Shown here one piece after another: positions 1 to 7,265 of a DNA stretch of 23,885 bases. The translations under genes and the position numbers were made by a program. The notes beneath the pieces are model-generated. The model had not been told where the DNA came from, did not search any database, and saw only the letters and a program-made list of their open reading frames with translations. Position 1 is the first letter of the stretch. The number at the start of each line of letters is the position of its first letter. The DNA is from JACPRL01 sp035573715 (GTDB taxonomy: Bacteria; Acidobacteriota; Terriglobia; Acidiferrales; 2-02-FULL-67-57): contig DATLZZ010000021.1 in assembly GCA_035573715.1 (NCBI GenBank), forward strand, positions 1-23,885. Direction: 5' to 3'.

Positions 1-1229
<1,229 letters not shown>

Positions 1230-1242
1230 CTACAGAGAACAA

Positions 1243-1274
1243 TCCCGATGGTGTCCTGTGGACGCCCATCGGGA
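1243..1274 (+). other. Hairpin directly downstream of 16S
   Basis: TCCCGATGGTGTCC (1243-1256) pairs with GGACGCCCATCGGGA (1260-1274) across a 3-nt loop, with one bulge and one G-U pair. It starts 14 nt after the 16S 3' end. It has no T-run, so it is more likely a 3'-end maturation or stabilising structure for pre-16S than a classical terminator. The role is inferred. Confidence 0.6.
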
Positions 1275-1328
1275 CAACGCTCAGCTCTTCAAAGGTCTGG
1301 AGCAGGCTTCTTAGCGTGTCAAAAGCTC

Positions 1329-1355
1329 AACGGCCGCCCCATCCGGGCGGCCGTT
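1329..1355 (+). terminator. Strong GC hairpin, possible rRNA terminator
   Basis: AACGGCCGCCC (1329-1339) and GGGCGGCCGTT (1345-1355) form a perfect 11-bp stem around a 5-nt loop. The following GCCATTTCG is only weakly T-rich. It may stop 16S transcription together with the stronger terminator further downstream. Confidence 0.6.
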
Positions 1356-1376
1356 GCCATTTCGATGCCCCAGGCT

Positions 1377-1447
1377 GACCCTGTCGAAGACCCCGAAGCG
1401 TAGTCGAGGGGAGCGAGCCCCGAACCTTCGGGGGGAGTCGAACGGGT
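1377..1447. repeat. Intergenic hairpin-type repeat (copy 1)
   Basis: A region built of short mirrored blocks: GACCCTGTCGAAG at the left and GTCGAACGGGTC at the right, with CCCCGAAGCG..TCGAGGGG and CCCCGAACCTTCGGGG inside. It belongs in style with the other CCTGAGCGAAG/GGACCTGC-type intergenic elements of this window, but it is the most diverged copy. No coding potential is apparent. Confidence 0.5.
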
Positions 1448-1464
1448 CAACTTGTCAAACTAGC

Positions 1465-1502
1465 AAAAGGCCGAGAGGAAACTCTTGGCCTTTTCTTTTT
1501 TC
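1465..1502 (+). terminator. Rho-independent terminator downstream of 16S
   Basis: AAAAGGCCGAGAG (1465-1477) pairs with CTCTTGGCCTTTT (1482-1494) with one G-U pair, closed by a GAAA tetraloop and followed by TTTTCTTTTTT. The A-run on the left flank means it could also work for transcripts on the other strand, such as the endonuclease gene ending at 1723. It is the best terminator candidate for the unlinked 16S transcript. Confidence 0.8.
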
Positions 1503-1511
1503 GTTCTACGT

Positions 1512-1588
1512 TGTCATCCCGCTTGCCCTGAGCGAAGCCGAAGGGAACACGCCCCGACGCGTCGGGGCGGCGTGAGAGACCTGCTTTT
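1512..1588. repeat. TGTCATCC...GACCTGCTTTT intergenic repeat (copy 2)
   Basis: It begins TGTCATCCCG and ends GAGACCTGCTTTT, the same frame as the copy at 3638-3693. Between the ends sits a perfect 20-bp palindrome (1550-1569, CGCCCCGACG and its complement). The remaining sequence up to 1722 (GC-rich, with short mirrored CCCCGC/GGGGCT blocks around 1611-1685) shows no gene; it is the 3' flank of the endonuclease gene. Confidence 0.65.
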
Positions 1589-1722
1589 GCTTGTGCCTGC
1601 CCGCCGACTTGTCCCCGTAGGGGAAGGGCGGGGTTTCAACCCCGCCGCCATCGCGGCCCCCTCCCGGGGCTTTAGCCCCTGAGGAGTTCCAACCTCCCGC
1701 CGCTAGCTTCCAGCCTCTAGAA

Positions 1723-2493
1723 CTACCGCCGCACGCGATAGTGCCCCGGTCGAACAAACTCCAGGAACCCCAGGTTCCTCAACCGCTGAAGTTGCTGGCG
1801 AATCTTCTCTTCGACGTGCCGGTTGCGCGGATGGAGGCGCCCCAACTCCGACGAGAATGCATAGACCTCGTCCAGCGAGAACTCTTGCTTTCCGAGCGAC
1901 CTCACTACATTCAGCACGTCCATTGTCCATCCGCGACCCTCATGGCCAAGCCGTTCGAGGGGCCGCAAGCGCCTGAACTGGTCGCGAACGACGTGTTGAG
2001 GTACGGGCGCTCCGTCGAGTACCAGCGGAATCTTGGCGTCCGACGGCAGCTTGTCGAGCGCGAAGTCACAGCCAACCCACCCGTGTCGCCGAGCCGAAGC
2101 GGAAAGAGGCTTGCGCTTCTCAATCATTGACAGCGAAATCACAAAGCGCGGAAAAAGGAAGAGCGATTCCACCTTCCATCCCAGAGGGTCGTAGTGCATT
2201 GCCAGGAGGTTCGGAGTCCGACGTTCCGTAACTGCTCGGCACATAGCTGCGTAAGCGGCGTCGGGAATACGGCGACCAATGGGCCGCGACTGGCCCTTCA
2301 ACTGGAAAGGGGAGTCGCATTCCGGACAGGTGAAGTCAATCGCTTCGGTGTTGGGGGCAGCACGCGTGAGCCGAGGCGATGAGCAGGCTGCACAATAGAG
2401 GTTTTCTTCAGCCCAGGCTTCCGTGACAACTCGGACACGCTGCGAGCCGCTTTTGTAACGCTCGCCGTGGTGCACCGGCAGGCGGAGTTGCAT
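1723..2493 (-). CDS. dpnI: DpnI-family restriction endonuclease
   Basis: The 256-aa protein lines up along its whole length with DpnI (254 aa) as I remember that sequence. DpnI is a monomeric enzyme that cuts GATC when the adenine is methylated. The N-terminal PD-(D/E)XK nuclease has a four-cysteine zinc site (C34, C37, C56, C59) enclosing the metal-binding D53, then Q64-L-K66 where DpnI has E64-L-K66. Further shared blocks are KPL.A.ARR.GW.GC (about 130-145), GRGWTMDVLN (about 187-196) and the C-terminal winged helix with HVEEKIRQQLQRLR, which in DpnI reads the methylated site. The gene follows the methyltransferase on the same strand after 19 nt. That gap contains a GATC (2504-2507) and no clear ribosome-binding site. 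The locus looks less GC-rich than its surroundings, consistent with transfer. Family very sure; activity and methyl dependence unproven. Confidence 0.93.
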   Translation of the reverse strand: MQLRLPVHHGERYKSGSQRVRVVTEAWAEENLYCAACSSPRLTRAAPNTEAIDFTCPECDSPFQLKGQSRPIGRRIPDAAYAAMCRAVTERRTPNLLAMHYDPLGWKVESLFLFPRFVISLSMIEKRKPLSASARRHGWVGCDFALDKLPSDAKIPLVLDGAPVPQHVVRDQFRRLRPLERLGHEGRGWTMDVLNVVRSLGKQEFSLDEVYAFSSELGRLHPRNRHVEEKIRQQLQRLRNLGFLEFVRPGHYRVRR

Positions 2494-2512
2494 GCCGGGA
2501 TTAGATCACAAG

Positions 2513-3643
2513 TCATTGTGCCAGATAAATCTCGGTTTCGGTTTTGATGACGGAGAAGACTTGGTCGGAGGAGCCCCCTTTAGATTGGAACGCCTTCCAT
2601 GCGTCATCCAGAGATGCGGCGACGACCGTGAAGATGACTTCGCGCTTGTGCAAGCCGACGAAGAAGTATTTGCACTCCCGATAGACGGCCTTGGACAGAA
2701 CTGTCATGTGCCCTGGAAGAGTGGGCGTGCCCGATCGATCCATAGATTGAGGTTCGAGGTCAAGTGCGAAGAAAAAGCAAGCTGCAAGCACGCGCACTGA
2801 GACCAGCTCGCCCACGATGCGCGCCACAGCGAGAGTGATTGAAGAGATTTGAAGTTCCATCCCGATGGCGGAGCGGCGGAGGCGCAGCGCCGCCAGCGCC
2901 GTCGTCCCCGAGCCCATAAACGGGTCGAGCACCAGGTCGCCTTCCTTCGACGCCGCCAGCAGAATCCGCTCCAGCAGCCGCAGCGGCTTCTGCGTCGGGT
3001 GCTTCCCGAAGCGCTTTTCTTCCGGCTCGGGCGGCGGAATCTCCCAGACGCTTTTCATCTGCTTGCCCCCGGCCAGCTCTTTCATCAGCGGGTAGTTGAA
3101 GGTGTGCTTGCTTTTGCGGCTCTTGGCCGCCCAGATGAGCGTTTCGGTCGCATGGGTGAAGTAGCGGCAGGAGAGGTTGGGCGGCGGGTTGGGCTTGACC
3201 CAGGTGATGTCGTTCAGCAGCTTGAACTCGAGCTGCTGCATCGCAAAGCCGACCGAATGAATCACGTGGCTGGTGCCACTCACCCAGAGCGTCCCGTTGG
3301 GCTTCAGCGCCCGCTGGCAGAGAAACAGCCAGACTTTGTTGAACTCGTGGTTGGCGTCGGCGCCCCGCGAGCGGTCCCAGTCGCCTTTGTTGACGCTCAC
3401 CATCCGCCCGGCGTGGCAGGTGATGCCGTTGTTGGAGAGGAAGTAGGGCGGGTCGGCGAAGATGAGGTCAACCGAATCGGGCGGGAAGGCGCTCAGCAGC
3501 TCGATGCAGTCGCCGTGATAAATGGTGATGTCGTGCTTCGCGTCCCGAAACGCCGGCTCCGGCAACGCCCCCGTCGAAGTGGCACCCGGCGACTTTCTTG
3601 GCTTGACCGTCTGGCTCTTGCTCAACCTTACCCCGCTTGTCAT
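2513..3643 (-). CDS. Beta-class DNA adenine-N6 methyltransferase (DpnA/M2.MboI-like) with C-terminal extension
   Basis: A SAM-dependent DNA methyltransferase of 376 aa. Motif IV (DPPY, residues 64-67) precedes motif I (FMGSGTT, 242-248), the beta-class order; DPPY points to N6-adenine. The stretches ADPPYFLSNNG, VSVNKGDWD, NPPPNLSCRYFTHATET and GKHPTQKP match what I recall of the GATC methylases M.DpnIIB (DpnA) and M2.MboI and, more distantly, GANTC enzymes such as M.HinfI. Those DpnA-type enzymes are near 270 aa. Here about 93 residues follow (from residue 284), including a segment that resembles an intergenic repeat, then a compact 64-aa tail starting at an internal Met (2707). The assigned ATG at 3643 lies inside a repeat element, so a start further in (for example TTG at 3625) is possible. 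It probably forms an operon with the DpnI-like gene. Confidence 0.9.
   Translation of the reverse strand: MTSGVRLSKSQTVKPRKSPGATSTGALPEPAFRDAKHDITIYHGDCIELLSAFPPDSVDLIFADPPYFLSNNGITCHAGRMVSVNKGDWDRSRGADANHEFNKVWLFLCQRALKPNGTLWVSGTSHVIHSVGFAMQQLEFKLLNDITWVKPNPPPNLSCRYFTHATETLIWAAKSRKSKHTFNYPLMKELAGGKQMKSVWEIPPPEPEEKRFGKHPTQKPLRLLERILLAASKEGDLVLDPFMGSGTTALAALRLRRSAIGMELQISSITLAVARIVGELVSVRVLAACFFFALDLEPQSMDRSGTPTLPGHMTVLSKAVYRECKYFFVGLHKREVIFTVVAASLDDAWKAFQSKGGSSDQVFSVIKTETEIYLAQ
2730..2747. repeat. GATC-containing repeat unit inside the methyltransferase 3' end
   Basis: CCCGATCGATCCATAGAT matches CCCGATCGATCCACAGAT at 3713-3730 at 17 of 18 positions, and the similarity continues loosely (TCGAGGTCAAG against GCGAGATCAAG). 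Here it is translated as residues about 299-305 (QSMDRSG) of the methyltransferase. Confidence 0.55.
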
Positions 3644-3693
3644 CCCGAGCGCAGTCCCGATGAAATCGGGACGGGGTCGAGGGACCTGCTTTT
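3638..3693. repeat. TGTCATCC...GGACCTGCTTTT intergenic repeat (copy 3)
   Basis: It starts TGTCATCCCGAGCG and ends GAGGGACCTGCTTTT. Its core GTCCCGATGAAATCGGGAC (3654-3672) is an 8-bp stem with a GAA loop and is identical to the core of the copy at 9737-9755. The repeat overlaps the predicted ATG of the methyltransferase gene. Together with the elements that follow it fills the gap up to the gene at 3897. Confidence 0.75.
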
Positions 3694-3712
3694 CGCTTTT
3701 CTGGTTGCCACA

Positions 3713-3750
3713 CCCGATCGATCCACAGATCCGCTCGCGAGATCAAGATC
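3713..3750. promoter_or_regulatory. Cluster of five GATC sites upstream of the methyltransferase
   Basis: GATC occurs at 3716-3719, 3720-3723, 3728-3731, 3741-3744 and 3747-3750, five in 35 bp where random sequence would give far fewer than one. The first half is the repeat unit also found at 2730. The cluster lies 73-107 bp upstream of the annotated methyltransferase start, in the region that should hold its promoter. A methylation-sensing control region is an inference; it may simply be repeat sequence. Confidence 0.45.
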
Positions 3751-3770
3751 ATTCTCGAGCTTTCGGGTAG

Positions 3771-3791
3771 GGCAGGGCCTTGTGCCCTGCC
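3771..3791 (+). other. Intergenic hairpin
   Basis: GGCAGGGC (3771-3778) and GCCCTGCC (3784-3791) form an 8-bp stem with a CTTGT loop, followed by GCTTTGCTTGTT. It could be a weak terminator or part of the mobile repeat block that separates the methyltransferase from the gene at 3897. Confidence 0.4.
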
Positions 3792-3840
3792 GCTTTGCTT
3801 GTTCCCCACTAGGCACAAGGCACCAGGCACCACTCGCGCC

Positions 3841-3869
3841 TTTACTTTGTTCTCCCCCGGTGCTAGGCT
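3841..3869 (+). promoter_or_regulatory. Candidate sigma70-type promoter for the gene at 3897
   Basis: TTTACT (3841-3846), 17-nt spacer, TAGGCT (3864-3869). The start of transcription would be near 3876, leaving a short leader with the AGGAGG ribosome-binding site at about 3885. The match to consensus is partial. Confidence 0.4.
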
Positions 3870-3896
3870 CCGCCCATCCCAGGCTAGGAGGCCGCA

Positions 3897-4508
3897 ATGA
3901 AGACCCGTCTGTTGACCATCTGTGTCGCCGTGACTTTCGCCCTCGTCTTTTCCCTCGCCGCTGCCGCTCAGTTCCCCAAGATCAAGAAGCCCAAGGAAGA
4001 AAAACCGGCGACCTCGCCGGCTGAATCCACCGAAGCCAAGCCCGCCGCCTCCGCCACGTCCTCCGACACGCTGAAGAAAGTCACCTGGGCCGACAATGGC
4101 ATCAGCTTTGAAGTCCCCGACAACTGGGAGCAGTCCTCGCTCGACAAAGACACCGCCAGCTTCTTCCTCCCCAACAGCCCCGACAACGCCGGCCTCACCA
4201 TGACCATCTCGCGCCTCGGAAAAGATTTCCCTGCCGACCAGAGCCTCAAGGCCTACCGCGACTCCGCCGCCAAGGAGAAGAGCGAAGGCAAGCTCGCCTC
4301 CTGGGCCGACCAGAACATCGGCGCCGCCAAGGGCCTCAACATGCTGGAAGCCGCCACCGGCGACGACATCTGCCGCCTCACCTGGCTCGGCTACCAGAGC
4401 CGCGGCGGCTGGAACATGGTCACCGTCATCTTCAGCAGCAAAGGCGCGGGGATGAAGAACCATGAGGCCACGTTCCGCAAAGTTCTCGGCACTTTCAAAA
4501 TCGAGTAG
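3897..4508 (+). CDS. Secreted PsbP/DcrB-like protein of unknown function
   Basis: A 203-aa exported protein. Residues 1 to about 24 form a signal peptide (charged MKTR, hydrophobic core, cleavage around AAAAQ). Residues about 26-58 are a Lys/Pro/Ala/Glu-rich linker. The rest (VTWADNGISFEVPDNWEQ through FRKVLGTFKIE) has the alternating pattern of the PsbP/DcrB (DUF1795-like) fold: a strand carrying a phrase such as 'SFEVPDNW', an Ala/Lys-rich helix, and a final 'FRKVLGTFKI' strand-helix end. No catalytic residues are recognisable. The start is set by a clear AGGAGG 8 nt upstream. The cupin gene begins 16 nt after the stop, so the two are probably co-transcribed. Fold assignment is tentative; export is secure. 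Confidence 0.8.
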   Translation: MKTRLLTICVAVTFALVFSLAAAAQFPKIKKPKEEKPATSPAESTEAKPAASATSSDTLKKVTWADNGISFEVPDNWEQSSLDKDTASFFLPNSPDNAGLTMTISRLGKDFPADQSLKAYRDSAAKEKSEGKLASWADQNIGAAKGLNMLEAATGDDICRLTWLGYQSRGGWNMVTVIFSSKGAGMKNHEATFRKVLGTFKIE

Positions 4509-4524
4509 TTAAAGGAGACTCACC

Positions 4525-4890
4525 ATGCGTCGCATTCTATTTCTGCTTGCTGTTGTGTGTTTGCTCGCCGCCCCGGCGCTCGCCCAGGATCCCGTCAAGG
4601 TCGACGCCAAGCACTACAAAGTCCTGATGGAAAACGACAAGGTCCGCGTGCTGCGCGTCACCTACGCCCCGAAGGAAAAGTCGGTGATGCACGACCACCC
4701 CGATACGCTCGCCATCTTTCTCGCCGACTCGCGTGTCAGCTTCGCCACTCCCGACGGCAAGTCGGAGGTGCGGACGGCCAAGAAGGGCGACGTCCAGTGG
4801 AGCGCGGCCACCAAGCACAACCCGGAGAACCTGAGCGACAAGCCGCTCGAAGTCATTCTGGTCGAGTTCAAGGCCCCCAAGGCGAAGTAG
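4525..4890 (+). CDS. Secreted single-domain cupin protein
   Basis: A 121-aa protein with a signal peptide (MRRILFLLAVVCLLAAPALAQ, cleavage after ALA) followed by one small beta-barrel cupin. The first cupin motif is visible as KSVMHDHPDTLAIFL, with the two His of H-D-H as likely metal ligands. The second is degenerate, around KKGDVQWSAATKHNPENLSDKPLEVILVEF, where H97 may be the third ligand. Such proteins may be metal-dependent dioxygenase-like enzymes or non-enzymatic sensors; nothing here decides which. The ribosome-binding site AAAGGAGA sits 10 nt before the ATG, and the gene follows the PsbP-like gene closely, suggesting one operon. A perfect palindrome comes just after its stop codon. 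Confidence 0.85.
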   Translation: MRRILFLLAVVCLLAAPALAQDPVKVDAKHYKVLMENDKVRVLRVTYAPKEKSVMHDHPDTLAIFLADSRVSFATPDGKSEVRTAKKGDVQWSAATKHNPENLSDKPLEVILVEFKAPKAK

Positions 4891-4895
4891 CCGCG

Positions 4896-4913
4896 ACTGT
4901 CAGTTCTGACAGT
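4896..4913. promoter_or_regulatory. Perfect 18-bp palindrome, possible operator
   Basis: ACTGTCAGTTCTGACAGT: two perfect 8-bp half-sites around a TT centre, 6 nt after the cupin stop and about 75 bp upstream of the -35 box at 4988. With no T-run and a 2-bp centre it is shaped like a dimeric regulator's binding site rather than a terminator. The binding protein is unknown. Confidence 0.45.
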
Positions 4914-4987
4914 TGAAGCGCGCCGCCGGCTGGGCGATCATCGTTGTGGCAGCGTTGTGGCAGCGAGCGGCCCAGCGCGCATTTCGG

Positions 4988-5016
4988 TTGACACGCTCCC
5001 TGCCTGCGAATATGCT
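4988..5016 (+). promoter_or_regulatory. Sigma70-type promoter of the PEGA/OmpA gene
   Basis: TTGACA (4988-4993), exactly 17 nt, TATGCT (5011-5016), near consensus. Transcription would start near 5023, giving a GC-rich leader of about 95 nt before the ATG at 5118. Confidence 0.75.
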
Positions 5017-5117
5017 GTGCTTTCTACATGGCCTTCGCCCTGGGTGGGCACAGGGTGAGACCAGCCCGCCGCCGCGGGCATTACCCCGGGGAACCTAGAC
5101 TGCTAAGGAGAACTCTG

Positions 5118-6824
5118 ATGCACACCCGCCGCCTCATCACCTCCATCGCCATCCTCGCCGTCGGCCTGCTGGTAGCTCTGCCGGCCGCTGCGCAGGACGC
5201 CAAGCTCAGTGTTTGCGTCAAGAGTCCTACGCAGGCGTACGTTTTTGTCGACGGCCGCGCGCTGGGCGACGGCACGCGCCACAACATCAAGCTGCCCCCT
5301 GGCCAGCACACTGTCGATGTCTACAATTACGGCTACAAGCCATACCACGCCACCGTCAATCTCGCCGCCGGCGAGAAGCACCGCATTGACGTCATCCTCG
5401 AGCCCCTCGGCGGCACGGTCAACGGCCCCTGGGGCCGCATCCAGATTGAAGGCGGCGGCCACCACGCCGTCCTGCTCAACGGCAAGAACCCCGACTACCT
5501 GGTCGGCCACGCCGATGAGTTCAACCACGACATCATCTGGAAGCAGGAGCTCATCGTCCCCGCCGGCAAGCATCACGTCACTTTGATTCGCGACGGCCAG
5601 GCCACCTATGAAACCGATGTCGACGTCGCCGCCAACCAGCGCGTTATCCTCGACGTCAAGAAGAACTCCTCCCGCAACACCGACTGGCCGCGCGGTGCCA
5701 AGCTCTCCAACCTGCCGCGCTTCAAGGCCGGCATCGCCAGCGCCACCGTGGCCGTCGCCCCCGTGGTGATTAACAGCTTCACCGCCACGCCCTCGACCAT
5801 CAAGTGCGAGGACAGCTCTCGGCTGGCCTGGGCCACCACCGATGCCGCCGAAGCCTGGATCAACAACGACAAGGTGGGGCTGAGCGGCGAGCAGCTCGTT
5901 TCCCCGCGCGCCACCACCAACTACACGCTGGTCGCCGCCGGCCCGGGCGGGCGCAAGGAGCAGAGCCAGACGGTCACCGTCATCACGGAAATACAGGCGT
6001 CGCTCAGCGTTAACCCGAGCGAGATTCGCTACCGCAAGATTGGCGACCGGGTCATTGAGCACGGCACGGCCGCGTTGACCTGGTCGACCGACAACGCCGG
6101 CAAGGTCGCCATCGACCCGCTCGGCGACGTCCCCACCAGCGGCACCCGCACCGTGCAGCCCACGCCGCGCCAAACCACCTACGGGCCGGTGGACGAAGGC
6201 GTGACCTATACCCTGAACGCCAGCAACGTCTGCGGCGGCTCGGCCACGCGCACGGCCACGCTGCGCATCCGGGGCTCCATCGAGCCTATCCCCGAAGTGG
6301 TGCTGCAGAGCGTGTTCTTCCCGACCGACTATCCCGACCCGAAGGACCCGAGCCTCGGCCTGCTGAAGAGCCAGAAGCGTTCGCTCGAGTTGCTGGCCTC
6401 GGGCTTCAAGAAGTATCTCGAGTATGACCCGCAGGCCAGGCTGGTGCTGGAGGCCAACGCTGATGAGCGGCGATCGGTGGAATACAACCGCGCCCTGTCG
6501 CAGCGCCGCGCCGACATCACCAAGCAGTTCCTGGTGGACCAGGGTATCCCCGAGGCCAACATCACCAGCGTTGCCCAGGGCGAAGAGAAGAACCTGACCC
6601 GCGACGACGTCAAGAGCCTCGAGGCTCAGAATCCCGCCAAGGCGCCGCGTGCCCGCATCGGCAACGTTCGCGGCAACTGGCTGGCCTACAACCGCCGCGT
6701 GGACGTGGTGCTGCGGCCGAGCGACAAGACCTTGCTCCGCTACTACCCCCACAACGCCGACGACTCCTCCATCCTCTGGCAAGTGCCGAAACCCAGCCGC
6801 CGCGTCGTGGAGAAAAACCAGTAA
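5118..6824 (+). CDS. PEGA / Ig-like / OmpA-family cell-envelope protein
   Basis: A 568-aa exported protein. The chosen ATG has AAGGAG 8 nt upstream and opens a signal peptide (MHTRRLITSIAILAVGLLVALPAAAQ). Residues about 28-105 are a PEGA-type domain (VFVDGRALGDGTRHNIKLPPGQHTV) and 110-190 look like a second, longer one. Two Ig-like beta domains follow (about 215-290 and 293-386). Residues about 394-534 are an OmpA-family peptidoglycan-binding domain with RSVEYNRALSQRRADITKQFLVDQGI and the closing NRRVDVVL. OmpA-type domains bind peptidoglycan non-covalently in the periplasm, so this protein probably anchors or displays its beta domains at the envelope. There is no beta-barrel. It has its own promoter and a terminator, so it is monocistronic. 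Confidence 0.9.
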   Translation: MHTRRLITSIAILAVGLLVALPAAAQDAKLSVCVKSPTQAYVFVDGRALGDGTRHNIKLPPGQHTVDVYNYGYKPYHATVNLAAGEKHRIDVILEPLGGTVNGPWGRIQIEGGGHHAVLLNGKNPDYLVGHADEFNHDIIWKQELIVPAGKHHVTLIRDGQATYETDVDVAANQRVILDVKKNSSRNTDWPRGAKLSNLPRFKAGIASATVAVAPVVINSFTATPSTIKCEDSSRLAWATTDAAEAWINNDKVGLSGEQLVSPRATTNYTLVAAGPGGRKEQSQTVTVITEIQASLSVNPSEIRYRKIGDRVIEHGTAALTWSTDNAGKVAIDPLGDVPTSGTRTVQPTPRQTTYGPVDEGVTYTLNASNVCGGSATRTATLRIRGSIEPIPEVVLQSVFFPTDYPDPKDPSLGLLKSQKRSLELLASGFKKYLEYDPQARLVLEANADERRSVEYNRALSQRRADITKQFLVDQGIPEANITSVAQGEEKNLTRDDVKSLEAQNPAKAPRARIGNVRGNWLAYNRRVDVVLRPSDKTLLRYYPHNADDSSILWQVPKPSRRVVEKNQ

Positions 6825-6846
6825 CCGTCCATCCTTCTTGTTGAGC

Positions 6847-6878
6847 CCAGCGGCCCCTGCCGCTGGACTCTCTTCTTT
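6847..6878 (+). terminator. Terminator of the PEGA/OmpA gene
   Basis: CCAGCGGC (6847-6854) and GCCGCTGG (6859-6866) form an 8-bp stem with a CCCT loop, followed by the T-rich ACTCTCTTCTTT, 22 nt after the stop codon. The following 270 nt up to the promoter at 7155 show no gene or clear structure. Confidence 0.65.
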
Positions 6879-7154
6879 CCAAAGCGGGTTGCACGAAGCA
6901 CGTTGCGCGATGCACGATTCCCCCACTTCGTGTAACCTGCCTCCTTCCCGCCCATGAACGCGCTCTGCGAAGCTCCGCCCTCCAGGTCGCGCCGCCTCAG
7001 CCGCCCTCGTTTGCCTGGTCTGCTGGGCGGCGCTTTTCCCTCTGGCCTTCGCCACAGTTTTTTTTGCTGGATATCGGGCTACTTCTTCACTCTCTTCTGT
7101 CCCACGCTGCGCTCGCCGCACGGGCTTTTCACACCCGGCTCAGGTAGTCCTGCA

Positions 7155-7183
7155 TTGACTTGGCGCGCTCAGCGGCCTACAAT
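7155..7183 (+). promoter_or_regulatory. Sigma70-type promoter of the PilZ-SPOR gene
   Basis: TTGACT (7155-7160), 17-nt spacer, TACAAT (7178-7183). Expected transcription start is near 7190 with a leader of about 76 nt. Confidence 0.75.
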
Positions 7184-7265
7184 CAGCCAGATTGTTCGAG
7201 TGCGCGTCGAACACGGGCCCGTTCTTCCAGGTTAGGCCCGACTTTCCCCCAAAGGTACCCCAGCC

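Noticed and set aside
2849..4024. A 391-codon plus-strand frame over the methyltransferase gene
   Set aside because: It overlaps clear methyltransferase motifs on the other strand and runs through intergenic repeats. Its product is Arg/Ala-rich with no domain.
5103..7121. A 672-codon open frame on the minus strand across the PEGA/OmpA gene
   Set aside because: It is antisense to a gene with signal peptide, recognisable domains, promoter and ribosome-binding site. Long antisense frames are expected at this GC content, and its composition shows no domain.
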